Positions 34,198-43,111 of a stretch of DNA of 64,000 bases are shown piece by piece. The position numbers and the translations under genes are program-made. The DNA lies in NCBI RefSeq assembly GCF_002443255.2, contig NW_019211454.1, forward strand, positions 16,666,243 to 16,730,242, in the 5' to 3' direction. The stretch is from Varroa destructor. Taxonomy: Eukaryota; Arthropoda; Arachnida; Mesostigmata; Varroidae. Position 1 is the first letter of the stretch. Each line of letters starts with the position of its first letter. The notes under the pieces are model-generated. The model was not told where the DNA came from. It was given only the letters and a program-made list of their open reading frames with translations, and ran no database searches.

Positions 34198-36596
34198 AGA
34201 GAGAAAAAGAGATTTAGACAATCTCAAAAGCGTTGAGATATATTTTAACAACTTATAACCACTAAACAGCTGAAAATCTCGTACCTGGAAAAATCTGTAC
34301 ACCCTTCTATAAAGCAGTGGATATCAATACACCCTAACAACTATCTATGAAAAAAGATATTAGCACCTTCAGAAAGATCTGCCGAAGTAGCTTGTTAACT
34401 TCTGCGTGGAGGAGGGATTGTTTAACGATTGACTTAGATGACCTTAGAAACGCCGTGTGCGATGGGGCTCACAACAACTGGATGAATTACCGCTACGGCA
34501 CTTTGGCCAACCAACCCATTGAAACAAGCCATTCCAACAATCGCCCCCAAAGCGTACCAGGGAAAAAAGGCGAGAATTGGAACGAGTTCTGGTAAACGGC
34601 AAGTTGGTCAAGGTAACTTTCTCGGTAAATATAAAGGATAAACTGCAAAAGCAGACAGACAAGCGAAAGCTCTGAGGTTTATTTGTAAAAAGACGAAATT
34701 TGTAAAAAAAATCTAAACAAATAAATGTAAGTGAAGAACTAGCACCGAACTAACTGGTTTTACCGAAGTTCACCCCCCTAACCTAACTGACAAATGAAAA
34801 ACACACACCTGAAAGAAAACTAGCGACCTGGCAAGGTACTTCACGTACGTTTATCTGCATCCATTTTAACCGCTTTCACAAATCAGCAACTCATATTGTA
34901 TGACAGGATGAAAATGGTAATAGTCTCTTCTCAACCTAACGGGTATAATAAAATCTTGCCAGTTTACTGACCATTTAGTTAGTCGTTGCAGCCACGATCC
35001 TTTAGGGATGTTTTAAATCAGGCTCATGATTATAGCTGCCTACAGGGTAGAAATGATACGTTGTTGTCGAAACGAATAGTGAACTGGACCATACAGGACG
35101 CGATATCCACATATCGTCATGACTCGTCAGTTGCCACCACATCAACCTAGACAACTTTAAGGAAATAGCTGGTATCCATGTAACTAATACATACATAGTA
35201 CAGCCGGTGCATTGGGGAAACATGAAATCAAGAAGATCTACACACGTACACGTATACATATAAGAACATTTACAAAGATGGGAATGTCCATACGACGGTA
35301 GGTCATAGAATGATATCTCTATAATGACTGTTAACGATAATCATTCAGGTTGCATATCGACAAGGCGATAAAGGGCCGGCACAGTGAAAGCGGGGAACGT
35401 CACAATTTTCTATGTACCATACATTTGTTTGTTCTGTAGTTTTCGTGATACCTTTCCCATTGTATATTATGGTATTTATTGAAAATGATTAGACAGATAA
35501 CTTAGGTGTAATAACAAAAGCAGATTTCATAACTTTGTTAAATAAACATTAATAAAAACCGTTAGTTTTCTCAAATCTAAATAAGCGGTTGAATAAGCAC
35601 ACAGGATATTACCGCCTGTAAAGATCTGGTCGCGCCTATGTTTTCTATTTATGACATGTACACCAGATGGCGCCACTGTATAAAAATCTTGTTATAGAGC
35701 GTAACGAATTTGTAACTAAATGTCTATATAAAGGCTGAACAGAAAGTTAAAGAAACCCATCTTTTATACAGTGGAACATAACGTACCACATCCTCAGCTC
35801 TATATCACTCTATACGAAGGCTATTATGATGAAATGTGCAAATCCTCTACGGGCCCCAGAGGGAACATGACCCACGGAAACGATATTACCTTGTTCAGCC
35901 GCCATCGTCATTACATGCGTCCACATACACGCTCTACCAGCGTATTACTTGGCGAGCGGAAGTTAGAAACCTTTGTTAGCTTGTGTTAGAGTCGTGAGAC
36001 ACGTTCAACATTAAGCCTTGTTTGTGAAGACAATGGCCCTACAGTGCTGTGATTTACAGTGACTGCGACTATAGACGATTAGCTTTGTGGTATCATTTAC
36101 GGGAACATTACTTAATTACTTATCTGACCATTTGTCCGGACCGTCATTGTCATATATAGAGCTGATGAAAGGAAAAAGGTCTTTTGGCAGTTTGGGAATG
36201 TACATCTTACATCTGTAAAAATTATTATTTTATTGTATCCACATATATATATGTGTGTGGATACTATAAAAAATAGATATATGCTAAGACTTTCGTCCTA
36301 CCCTGTAGATAATATTTCAACTATCCACATTACGTACGATATTTTTTCCAGTAAAGTTTCAAATGTTTTACGTTTCATACCTCAAGATACGCGGGCGGTG
36401 CGAACATAACTTTGCCATCGTGACATCGCCGGACTTTCCACCAATCGTCAGAATGGAACTCGAGCACCTCAAGACTTTCGCCTTTGCTCAGCCTCACGGT
36501 ATCCATTACGCCTGGCTTTTGCTCGAGATCGTACGACGTATCGACCATAACCCGCGCGTACATCCGAGGGCCCCGGGCATTTTCGTCGCCTGCCAT
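1..36596 (-). CDS. ARHGAP12/27-like: Rho GTPase-activating protein, ARHGAP12/ARHGAP27-like (SH3-WW-PH part; partial at left edge)
   Basis: This is a spliced minus-strand gene. Nine coding exons (36381-36596, 21725-22606, 18749-18969, 16383-16763, 15519-15789, 10347-10514, 5729-6058, 2678-2878, 1-279) all have GT and AG borders and join in phase into 983 codons with no stop. Domain order is SH3 (about 13-72), a low-complexity Ser/Gln/Gly region (73-366), an acidic linker, WW (573-598), two WW-like units (655-702), a Gln-rich linker and PH (from 891). Proteins of this family stimulate GTP hydrolysis by Rho/Rac/Cdc42 GTPases at membranes and junctions, with SH3 and WW binding proline-rich partners and PH binding phosphoinositides. 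The catalytic RhoGAP domain is not in the window; its presence beyond base 1 is inferred from the family. Three WW-like units resemble ARHGAP27 more than ARHGAP12, but I cannot choose between paralogues. Transcription start and promoter are not visible. Confidence 0.87.
280..2677 (-). other. Intron 8 of the Rho-GAP gene
   Basis: This is a 2.4-kb AT-rich intron between the linker exon and the PH exon. I see no further in-phase exon here and no named element. A short palindrome (CAGAACTTCAGAAGTTCTG) lies near 2122-2140. The alternative donor of exon 8 at 2579 lies inside it. Confidence 0.7.
2678..2878 (-). CDS. Exon 8: linker just before the PH domain
   Basis: This exon encodes residues 824-890. 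The acceptor is a good GATTTCTATTGCAG before 2878 and the donor a consensus CGTCAG|GTAAGT; both are phase 0 and the 201 bases are open throughout. The sequence begins NSLRSLKTRSMILSELDW and ends LADIEETVKRQ. A KTRSM-type motif ahead of the PH domain is, as I recall, a feature of vertebrate relatives, which fits. A second good donor (CCCAG|GTGAGT, exon end 2580) follows in the same frame, but its use would shift the frame into the PH exon. Confidence 0.8.
2879..5728 (-). other. Intron 7 of the Rho-GAP gene
   Basis: This 2.85-kb intron holds a (TA)n run at 3402-3417, a G-rich patch near 3825-3852 and two GC-richer blocks (3030-3360 and 4080-4330) with open frames on both strands. In the second block a minus-strand frame ends at CGACAG|GTGCTT, but no acceptor gives the needed phase 0 with a convincing tract, so I did not call an exon. 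Confidence 0.65.
5729..6058 (-). CDS. Exon 7: Gly/Pro- and Gln-rich linker between WW and PH
   Basis: This exon encodes residues 714-823. It begins after CACTCACACAG as KQLEDECSKT, passes through a Gly/Pro segment (PTGGSGPGLPKGVG) and ends in a helix-like Gln/Ala/His stretch (MDAAQQRANKALHQQ, then five Gln at 802-806). The donor is CCGCAG|GTAATG, phase 0. No ATG occurs before residue 782, so a search that needs a start codon sees only its second half. I recognise no domain. The Gln run is encoded by mixed CAG/CAA codons, so it is less prone to slippage than a pure repeat. Confidence 0.82.
9715..9757. repeat. A16 tract followed by (TA)n
   Basis: Sixteen A (9715-9730) are followed by a pure TA run to 9757. 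This could be an ordinary compound microsatellite or the remnant of a retroposon tail. Confidence 0.9.
9880..9924. repeat. Perfect inverted repeat, 18-bp arms, 9-base loop
   Basis: The arms are 9880-9897 and 9907-9924 (ATTTGAAGCATTTATATA and its exact complement), around the loop CATATATAA. The stem is AT-rich, except for a GAAGC core. Such a hairpin could be a short foldback element or a structured RNA segment in intron 6. The stem is short for an animal microRNA precursor. Confidence 0.9.
10347..10514 (-). CDS. Exon 6: WW-like repeats (WW2/WW3)
   Basis: This exon encodes residues 658-713. The second WW-like unit is Trp655 (exon 5) to Trp677 with SGSLYFINE in the middle. The third is Trp677 to Trp699 with IDGRVYFYQEGTQRTAWELP, ending at Pro702. 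The third has a complete WW signature; the second lacks the closing Pro. The acceptor is CGCAAG before 10514. Its tract is only moderately pyrimidine-rich, but there is no other AG for more than 90 bases upstream, which supports it. The donor is the strong ACGAAG|GTAAGT. The exon is phase 0 on both sides and 168 bases long. Confidence 0.88.
10515..15518 (-). other. Intron 5 of the Rho-GAP gene
   Basis: This 5-kb intron separates the two halves of the second WW-like unit. It contains GC-richer blocks at 12.1-12.8 kb and 14.7-15.05 kb with short open frames on both strands. The first includes a candidate alternative terminal exon, listed separately. Around 12920-12955 is a GC-rich stretch of repeated GGCGCC-like words. 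I see nothing else that I can name. Confidence 0.6.
12536..12733 (-). CDS. Possible alternative terminal exon in intron 5 (tentative)
   Basis: A strong acceptor with a T-rich tract (TTACTGTTTCTTGCG then GGCCAG) ends at 12734. The downstream frame is phase 0, which matches the end of exon 5, and gives 65 codons (LSASLSAIRLPPNAIDRN...) before a TAA at 12538-12536. No internal donor is visible, so it could only be a terminal exon. Using it would truncate the protein before the PH and RhoGAP domains. I see no clear polyadenylation signal soon after it, and the peptide matches nothing I know, so it may be a chance open frame. Confidence 0.22.
   Translation of the reverse strand, partial: LSASLSAIRLPPNAIDRNGQEQLMPHPTTRPYEIDRRAERRCPAYRSCPPEFACPNVAPQSCLRL
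15519..15789 (-). CDS. Exon 5: canonical WW domain (WW1)
   Basis: This exon encodes the last base of codon 567 and residues 568-657. The WW domain runs from Trp573 to Pro598: HWGEYRSTGGRPYYYN (572-587) followed by TGEHSWKPP (590-598). Both signature tryptophans (573 and 595, 22 apart), the central YYYN and the closing Pro are present, so it should bind proline-rich ligands of the PPxY type. After it come a basic RTRKKF patch and an acidic Ser/Asp-rich linker with a PSPPPSP motif. The exon ends in GWSK, placing the first Trp of the next WW-like unit across the splice site. The acceptor is GTCCTATAG and the donor AGCAAG|GTATGG, phase 0. Confidence 0.92.
15790..18748 (-). other. Introns 3 and 4 of the Rho-GAP gene (with exon 4 between)
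   Basis: Intron 4 is 15790-16382 (593 bases) and intron 3 is 16764-18748 (1,985 bases); exon 4 lies between them. Both are AT-rich. A 73-codon minus-strand frame at 17093-17314 looks protein-like, but no splice pair keeps the required phase with exons 3 and 4. No other feature is visible. Confidence 0.65.
16383..16763 (-). CDS. Exon 4: Pro/His/Gln-rich linker before the WW domain
   Basis: This exon covers the end of codon 440, residues 441-566 and two bases of codon 567. The acceptor is CTCGTTTTAG with a good pyrimidine tract; the donor is GTCCG|GTGAGT. It opens with an acidic run (SDLDEGDEDDLV), then has proline motifs (LQLPPRTGPIQR, APLRPR), a PIYANVQQP sequence that resembles a tyrosine-phosphorylation or adaptor motif, a His-rich part and ATTPPFPSPNEDPV. 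PPR-type motifs in this position could bind SH3 domains within the same protein or in partners; that is inference. The two bases left at the end (CG) complete Arg567 with the A that starts exon 5. Confidence 0.84.
18749..18969 (-). CDS. Exon 3: acidic/charged linker
   Basis: This exon encodes residues 367-439 plus two bases of codon 440. It begins after ATTGAAG|GTGCAC in phase 0 and ends at ACCGG|GTATGT, leaving two bases that pair with the single leading T of the next exon to give Gly. The content is an acidic start (DGDDIDVDSSPSP), a Gly-rich patch, a basic/amphipathic helix-like segment (FERRFRMSLDEALRERREKM) and a second acidic patch (RSDEDSLIE). I recognise no domain. The strict phase fit on both sides is the main support. 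Confidence 0.82.
18970..21724 (-). other. Intron 2 of the Rho-GAP gene
   Basis: This 2.75-kb intron has a B-box-like element at 20267-20278 and short AAT/ATT repeats near 21055-21090. On the plus strand a consensus donor-like site (TTTGAG|GTAAGT, near 20036) follows a short open frame (19843-20028), but all three frames stop before it. I call no gene here. Confidence 0.6.
20267..20278 (-). other. tRNA-like B box (possible SINE remnant)
   Basis: On the minus strand GGGTTCGAATCT closely matches the internal B box of tRNA genes (GGTTCGANTCC), and the bases around it form a T-arm-like stem with four of five pairs. I find no convincing A box, anticodon arm or acceptor stem at the right distance, so it is not a whole tRNA gene. 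It may be the tail of a tRNA-derived SINE or chance. Confidence 0.3.
21725..22606 (-). CDS. Exon 2: long Ser/Gln/Gly-rich disordered region
   Basis: This exon encodes residues 73-366. It starts with a charged segment (LDYSRQDSLERRASS), then a Gln/His/Pro-rich part with short Q runs and a PQPPPR motif that could bind SH3 domains, and then a very Ser/Gly/Ala/Asn/Thr-rich stretch with no recognisable fold. It stays open without a stop despite its length, and it joins in phase 0 on both sides. The donor is GAG|GTTAGT. The chosen acceptor is TTGCAG before 22606. A second AG (ATGCAG before 22645) is also in phase and would add 13 residues including CGVVMTRDYCC. The segment probably acts as a flexible linker with phosphorylation sites; that is inference. 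Confidence 0.85.
28790..28812. repeat. (CAG)n microsatellite
   Basis: A pure CAG run of about seven and a half units. A TTG run follows at 28834-28851. Both lie in a GC-richer part of intron 1 and are not in a supported coding frame. Confidence 0.9.
29281..29302. repeat. (AAT)n microsatellite
   Basis: About seven AAT units in intron 1. A short TTG run lies further on at 29873-29889. Confidence 0.9.
31050..31134. repeat. AT-only low-complexity block
   Basis: About 85 bases made almost only of A and T, ending in a TA run. It is probably an easily melted microsatellite remnant in intron 1. Confidence 0.85.
31503..31529. repeat. (GGCT)n microsatellite
   Basis: Five GCTG-type units followed by a degenerate GTTGGCT unit, in intron 1. 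Confidence 0.9.
34143..34212. repeat. Compound palindrome (CT)n(TA)n(AG)n
   Basis: A CT run (34143-34167), a TA run (34167-34194) and a GA-rich run with one A4 interruption (34195-34212) follow each other, so the outer arms are complementary and the whole can fold into one long hairpin. Confidence 0.9.
36235..36264. repeat. Hairpin with AT/GT core
   Basis: GTATCCACATAT pairs with ATGTGTGTGGATAC through about 13 pairs, two of them G-T wobbles. It lies in intron 1, about 115 bases downstream of the SH3 exon in the gene's direction. Confidence 0.75.
36381..36596 (-). CDS. Exon 1 (coding): SH3 domain and likely start codon
   Basis: This exon encodes residues 1-72. The chosen start is the ATG at 36596-36594, which sits in a good translation context (CTCAATGG). 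The SH3 domain spans about 13-72: an initial VMVDTSYDLE strand, the KGESLEVLE turn, the diagnostic DDWWKVR (50-56) and the closing APPAYLE (66-72), where Pro68 and Tyr70 belong to the ligand groove. SH3 at the extreme N terminus is typical of the ARHGAP12/27 family. The exon ends at a GAG|GTATGA donor in phase 0. The frame stays open upstream for eight codons to a possible acceptor (GGCAG at 36625-36621), so a longer N terminus spliced from 37211-37309 is possible. Confidence 0.85.
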
Positions 36597-37210
36597 TGAG
36601 CCTCGAAAAATCGTCGTCTTCTGCCGTAAGCAGCTGCCGTTGCCTGGATTATCGTGCGTGTATGATACAACCAGGAAATTACGATGCACTAATGCGCTTA
36701 CACCATGTAACAGGTACTAGTTGGCGAAATGCGTTTAGCTTTGCTCCAAGCCACCTCTAACTATGTTGATAAGCAGAGCTTATATGTCCTGCTACTGCCG
36801 TTGCTGCGAAAACACCTAGGTTGCGAAGCGGGCTGGTTGCCCGTGCCGCCGCACCTGTTTTATCTCCACGACCTTTTACCTCGTTCGACTGTCTCTGGCT
36901 TACTAATTCCTAGTGCGACCTAGCTACCCTGATGCAACGACTGATATGAAATTCTTCGTCCACTCTGGTTTTCGGCTGGTCCCGAAAGAAGCTTTTGTTC
37001 TTCTTTGATTTTTGTCAATTCTCCGATGCGGTGTCTAGCCGCTGAAAACAGCGCAGTTGGGCGCTGTTCCCAGCGTGCATCTCCACGACGTGCAGTGTCC
37101 ACATCTCCGTCGGCATGACTCGGCGTATATTCAATTGGCCCGCTAGTGTCTTTCTACAGCCGTTTATTGCGAGCTGTTCGACTGAAGTACAGTCGAGCTC
37201 GCCCCTTTAC

Positions 37211-37309
37211 GCGCATCACTCTTGGCGCCCTGGCCTGCCCGGCCAGAGCCCCATCACCCTTTAGCCAGTGGATACTGGTAAAAGCGTCCGGTGGCAGGTA
37301 ATTCGGTTC
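37211..37309 (-). CDS. Possible upstream coding or leader exon of the Rho-GAP gene (tentative)
   Basis: A very good acceptor (a T-rich tract followed by CGCTATTTCAG) ends at 37310. The following frame begins EPNYLPPDAFTSIHWLKGD in phase 0. A usable donor, CGC|GTAAAG, gives 33 codons and phase 0. The SH3 exon can be extended upstream in the same phase to its own AG at 36621 (eight codons, KTTIFRGS), so the two would join in frame and lengthen the N terminus by 41 residues, requiring a start codon still further upstream. Without splicing the same frame meets a TAG at 37156-37154. It could equally be an untranslated leader. Confidence 0.3.
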
Positions 37310-39518
37310 CTGAAATAGCGAACAACAACGCCACAACAACAACAAAAAAAAGCTAAGAGAAACATTCCGTTACAAATAATGACTTAATTTTTTCTCTACC
37401 CTTTTTTCACTTCCATGAGAATGTGTTTCTATAACAATAAGTTCTATGAAGCTAAGAAACTGTACACATTTACATCACGGTGACCTTTCAAAAAATCTAT
37501 GGTGTGCACTCTTCATTATGTCCAGGAAGATTTTCCTTTAGCATCTTGGCTAGCTTTATGGTGCTACATGAAAAACTGAGGTACAGTCAATGAAATCGCA
37601 CAGAAATTGTCATAAATTGATAGATTAGCGACGGCTGCCTAGCCAGCAATCGTTCGCCTAAATGAACCATTTACCAAGACAGTTATTATACTATGTATGT
37701 TTCTAATTGTGTTTCTATCATCAAATTACGTCTCGCGATTAGGCGCCTGAATCAAGAACACAGTCAGTCGTCTAAAAGTACCCGCAAACAATAATGAAGA
37801 AATAATAACCACTGTCACAGTTGTTGCAGCTTCATTTTAAAGTGGCCCAGTGGGTCATACGGTGGCGCATATGGGTTTAATCCGCTCGATCATTGGCTGA
37901 ATAATTCTGTTTTCCTACAAAGATTACTCAGTACTGCCTAGATTCATTCAGCTATCGACTACGAGTTATTTGTCTATCGTGATTATTTTCTTTCTTTTTT
38001 TGAAGGATTACTCCGAGCTAGTTTGACATGGCAGCATAACGCGTAATGAATATTTGTGTATCTGTTTGTGTGTGTGTGTTTTTATGAAGCATTCGGTGTA
38101 TTTATTGAATTGTCCCCGTAAAGTACATTCGGTGCTTTAATAGCAACTAATAGCCTTGTGAAGTGTGCGAGTCCTGTGGGCGGATTCGCTTAAATTGTTA
38201 TCAAGGTCGCTAATCGTGCGATGCGTTAAGGTCGTACATCTGAACGACTAATGGTTACGTATCCAAAAGGGTCGCATTATTAGCTCGGTCAGGATTTGAT
38301 CCGAGGCCCGGATCGCAATTACGTCCACGGCGACTGTCACGGCAGCGAAACCAACTATCGAAGACCGCGAGCGATTCCATTGAACCAGGTAATTGGCTAA
38401 CGTGGTATCTGTCAGCCGTCTTCTAAGTCTAGAGCGAGTTGCGACGACACTGGGTACCCTTTAATACGTTTCGCTTTACAAAGGTACTCTATTACCGTTC
38501 CAAAACGCTGTGGAGCGTCGTTCTGTATCTTTCCGAAGCTGAGAATAACAACTTTTAATTCCACCGTTTGTCGAACGGTTGTAGTCTATTCATTGATATG
38601 CGATTGGGAGCAGAGCTAGTAAACCCTTCCAGAGATCGAACTGCTGCTGTGGGTGTGTAAACCTATCTGGAAATAAACTACTGTTAACTCCGTATGATCA
38701 AAAAAAGCGTAAAATTAAAAACAAAAAAATGCACCAACAGACGCATTCCCATGAGAATAAGCCCTGAATTTCTATAAGCTGGAACATTAAATAGCAACTA
38801 CACTCTGCTGGCGTATGGACGAAGAGATCGTAGAAACAATCGATTATTACAGTAGCATTCTGCCGTTCACGCGTAGTCGAGCGCTCCAACGGCCGTCGTC
38901 CATACTAACATCACATTATGTTAATATGGACCATAAGAAGACAACAGCTTTATTTGAAAAAAAATATATATACGAATTACAATGGACACGATCCTTCAGT
39001 CATTTGACTTGAATTGATTTGTAAACAATTGAGCTAATCGGTGTATTTAATGGGTCAGCATAGACATGAAAGCTCAAAGCCATGTCGGGGTTTCAGTTAT
39101 ACGTATATTCTCGATTCCCAACAGACGAAAGCACAGATGTGGGTCGAGAAAAGTTGGGTGCATGCCAACTGAACAATTAACAGCATATGTTGTAAACGCA
39201 TACACTCGAAAAAAAATCAACATGCGTATTTTGGTACGATAAATTGCAAGATCAATCCACACAAGAATAGGTCACACCCTGTCATTGCTATATATTTAAT
39301 AAGAATGGGGCGCTCTCTACCCCACTAAATCTCAATAATTAGTGAAAATAAAATTATTCCATAGATCACCCCACCAGCGATCTGCCGGGGTCACGTAAGC
39401 AGGATGAAAACGATGCTTAAACGCATACCACTTTACCATAAATGCATGTAAAAAAAACCTGACATATTTCAGCAATTATTTTCTTAACTGTGTTTATCAT
39501 CCAAAAAAAAAAACTCCA

Positions 39519-39569
39519 CTCTAATATACAATACAAGACATACTTTTCTCTAATATACAATACAAGACA
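39519..39569. repeat. Spaced direct duplication of 22 bases
   Basis: The same 22 bases, beginning CTCTAATATACAATAC, occur at 39519-39540 and 39548-39569 with a seven-base spacer. Confidence 0.95.
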
Positions 39570-42294
39570 CTGCCCATTACGGCTAGCCAAGGTTGGCGTA
39601 TTTTGCACACGAGGTTAAAGTGTAACGCGATCACTGTTTGCAATTCCGATAGTGGTTCCAGAAACGCAATATCTTCTGCTTTACGGGAAATAAACAACGT
39701 GACTTCGACAAAAATTAAAATTCTGTCCTGCTTTGAGGACATTGACGGGCTACTGAAAGATCAAAAAAGGGACAGAAGGGAAAAGCTGTGGTGTTTCGTG
39801 TAGACGACCCGTAGGGCATTTGTCCGTCAATCTAACAAAGATAGAAAATCGCTTTTAGCACTGGTGATTCTGGCCCGCTGGTGGCGTGTACATGGCAAGT
39901 TGGGCAGCAATAGTGATAATATAACAAAAAAAAAAAACGAAAATAATATTGATAATACCTGGGATAAGTTTTTCCAATGAAGCAGTCCTGTTGTAGTAAG
40001 ACGAATGGCTAATTCGGCAAAACTGGCTGGCAGTAATATTAAAGCGTTCCATGTTTTCTAACCCACTTTAACAAAAAGCCCAAATACTGGCAGACGAACG
40101 ATTTCCCTCGATATGATAAATCAAAATATAAAATATCACGTTCCGACCCATGCAGAATAACGAGCTGAACTAGACGCATGAACCACTCCCTAAGCGCCGT
40201 AAACTCTCGAATGATGGTATCGACAAAGGTAGTAGAGGTGATTCTTGATTCAAATAATAACCTGATATAATCCAGCGCCAGAAGAAGTGACTAGCCGCTT
40301 GATTTTGCCCCGCCTTCTGGGGCAATTTGCCCAAACCAAGCTTATCTATTAAAGGAAACGGCTGAAACGTTACGTGGCCCTCGACACAAATAGCTAACAA
40401 GTGCCAAACTCTTGAAATGTATGGGCCATGCCTATACGCACGTAATATTGGCAATGATAGGTGATAATTTTAAACATTCGTGTAAAGTGTCGTTTTCTGT
40501 TACTCCTGAAATATGAACATAAATCGAACGCTAATAACCTGGCCACCACCAGATCAGTACAGACCGAACGTCCGTTTCCTAATAACGGTAATAATAATAG
40601 CGGTAAAGTATAATAAAAGACCATTTTCCGTCCCAACCACAACCTCCTAATTAGTTATCTTAACAGGGGCTGACATAGGATACGTTTCATGGACTTGATG
40701 CATACGACCCTTATCTAGGCTGTATGAAACAGTGTTTTGTACGCATACAACGAGATCGTCACTGCTCTCGTATCGCGCACGCTCAAATCTGGCTTAGGCT
40801 ACAAAGGGATAGCGTCACATCTCAGACCCAAGGTTCGCAAAAGGTCCTACGTTTTCGAGTAGTTCAATTGATTCTTAGTAATAGGATGGACAGAAAAAAT
40901 GTCCGTGTAGAGGACAAATTAAGTTTCGACAGGCAGGCAATTCCTAGAAAGGCTTCAGACGATATGATAGTTCACTGGTAACGGCACAACTTTTGTCAGA
41001 ATAAGCAACGAAATTTAGTCTCCTTTTTTAAACCACACGTAAGCATGTACGGTTCTCCTCATTTGTTAATAGTGATTCGTCAATATGGACGACAGGAGCT
41101 AAGTAAACCTATAACCTCGCTGAAAGGTAAGTCGCGGCTTCACTGCAGACTAAGCTGGTAACAAAGCGGCGTATTCTACATTACCTAGGTGTGCTATGGA
41201 AAGCCTTATGTTTTTGCAGCTGATGTATTTCGTATGAGGAAATGTATACGAAGTTAACAGCATATTTCGGAGGCATGTCTTGTTAAAATCTTTTATTTAT
41301 GCAAACATTACTATTTACCATTGTTAAACGCTGACACTGATTTTTTTCCGTAACTAAGTGACTGTGGTAGTACCGTTCAATCAGTGATTTGAATCACCGT
41401 CAAACGAATTCGGCTTGTCATATGACTGAACGGCAAACGCTGCCAATGGATGACAGACGTGATATCGTCCATTAGATATCTTTTCCCAGCCGAGTCTTTG
41501 GGAGAAACGTTTTTTTTTCGGATAGGTATCATTGTCCTATTAGTACTGCTTACGTCGAATTTCTACTTGGCTTTCTTTTGCTGTTAATTATACATTACAC
41601 GCGGTGTGGCTCATACGCGATGCGTCGGCCCATCGAAAACCACTTAGCTCAGTACGGTTAAGTACTTGAACGTTTTGCTCTGTCTGGCGGAACCTGCTCA
41701 GAGTCCTTGTTTTTTAGGAGCTCCTTTCTCGGATTCCTGGATCAACGGATTGACACCAGGTGCGTAACGAATTTTTCTAACACAAACTGTGCCGCGGTGC
41801 CTTACGGCAGCAGGTGTCGTATGCTTAAGTAATAAGATTAGCCAAAACGATCGTCCTCGACTTCGGATCAGATCATCAGGCATGGTCACGATTCATTCAC
41901 TGACCGATGCACTCATATCATCGAATATATACTTCTGAAATATGCGTCTGTATTGTCTCCGAACGAACGGCTGATCGTTAATTTGTTCGCGCTGAAAGAT
42001 TCACAGCCGGAGCCACGTGCATGAACAGAAAGGGAAATAAAAAAGATGAAACTCAATAGGCTTCATGATGGCATCTCGCGAAAAGGCCATATAACTGCTA
42101 GGATCACCATGACGTGTCCCACGATGCCCTTTTGGTGTCGCTGTAGTTGAGGCTATGCTTATGCTACAATTTCCGGTATACGTAACCCTAATTTCGTCAT
42201 AAACGGGATCGCATAAAGACATAACCGTCAACTACCCCTATTAGAGGAGAACCATAATCTGTTCGATTCAGGAGGCAGGTAAAGTTAGGGTTTG

Positions 42295-42352
42295 TAGAGT
42301 GTGTGTACATAGTAGTGTAGTAGTAGAGATGTAGTGTACATAGAGTGTGTGT
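42295..42352. repeat. GT/TAG-rich imperfect repeat
   Basis: TAGAGTGTGTGT occurs at 42295-42306 and 42341-42352, and GTGTACATAG occurs twice between them (42303-42312, 42334-42343). The unit seems to be a duplicated and diverged simple repeat. Confidence 0.85.
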
Positions 42353-43050
42353 TCGCCTGAAACCTTATAACACCACAAATTGACTTGCTGCCCTCCGCAA
42401 TATAATATTATACAAGCTAACGTCATTGACACAACACTAACAGAGATCCGATTGTAAGTACTAGCGCATTAGTATAAGTTACCCTAGAGGTAGTACTGTC
42501 CGTAGGTGAAAATTCGCGGGGGCATGGCTCTAATCAACTGACTTGGACTCCCAAGCAGTAGACTTTATTACAAAATTTATTTGTTAAGTTTATTTAGTTC
42601 TAGCAAGTAAGAGCAATGTTATTTTATTAGTCATATAAAAAAATTAATGCTAAAAAAGCCTGCAATCTAGAAGCAGCTAAATTTTTAAGTTGACCGTCTA
42701 TTCAAAAAGATTGCACAGAAATGGAGCATACAAAGCACGTTAGCTGGCTTGTCTATTTCTATCCTAGTAGTTGGTATAGAAAAACGTGTCATGGCCGTTG
42801 TAGTCATATGGAGACTGAATTGACAATTCATAAATGACTGCAAATTGAATGAAGATGAATCGAGCCAACAATCTCTTCACTGTCTGTCCATAGGTTAAAC
42901 CTTAGCGTAGACGAATTTTGCTAATTCGTTAGAGCGATCTTCCATGTTTTTATTAGGCATCCCTTGAATACATAATGGACATACATATTATTGCGCTCCG
43001 TAACACTTCAAAAATGTGCATGGTTTCTCCTTGTTGTTAAGTGATTCTTT

Positions 43051-43064
43051 CTCTCTCTCTCTCT

Positions 43065-43108
<44 letters not shown>
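43051..43108. repeat. Compound (CT)n(TA)n microsatellite
   Basis: The CT run covers 43051-43067 and the TA run 43068-43108. It has the same order as the left and centre of the 34.14-kb palindrome but lacks the AG arm. Confidence 0.9.

Positions 43109-43111
<3 letters not shown>

Larger units (their letters stand above)
22607..36380 (-). other. Intron 1 of the Rho-GAP gene (13.8 kb)
   Basis: This is the largest intron, between the SH3 exon and the Ser/Gln-rich exon. Composition varies: 24.0-25.6 kb and 28.5-29.3 kb are richer in GC, the rest is AT-rich. It contains CAG/TTG and AAT microsatellites (28.8-29.3 kb), a GGCT repeat (31.5 kb), an AT-only block (31.05-31.13 kb) and a CT/TA/AG palindrome (34.14-34.21 kb). 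Several open frames of 80-120 codons occur on both strands, none with recognisable motifs. Large first introns often carry enhancers or alternative promoters; nothing in the sequence proves that here. Confidence 0.6.

Noticed and set aside
34347..34595. 82-codon plus-strand frame with ATG in intron 1
   Set aside because: No similarity to a family I know, no upstream promoter-like or splice signal; treated as chance.
42295..42352. Possible CRISPR-like or satellite array
   Set aside because: Only two short imperfect copies, GT-rich and without regular spacers; it is a decayed simple repeat.
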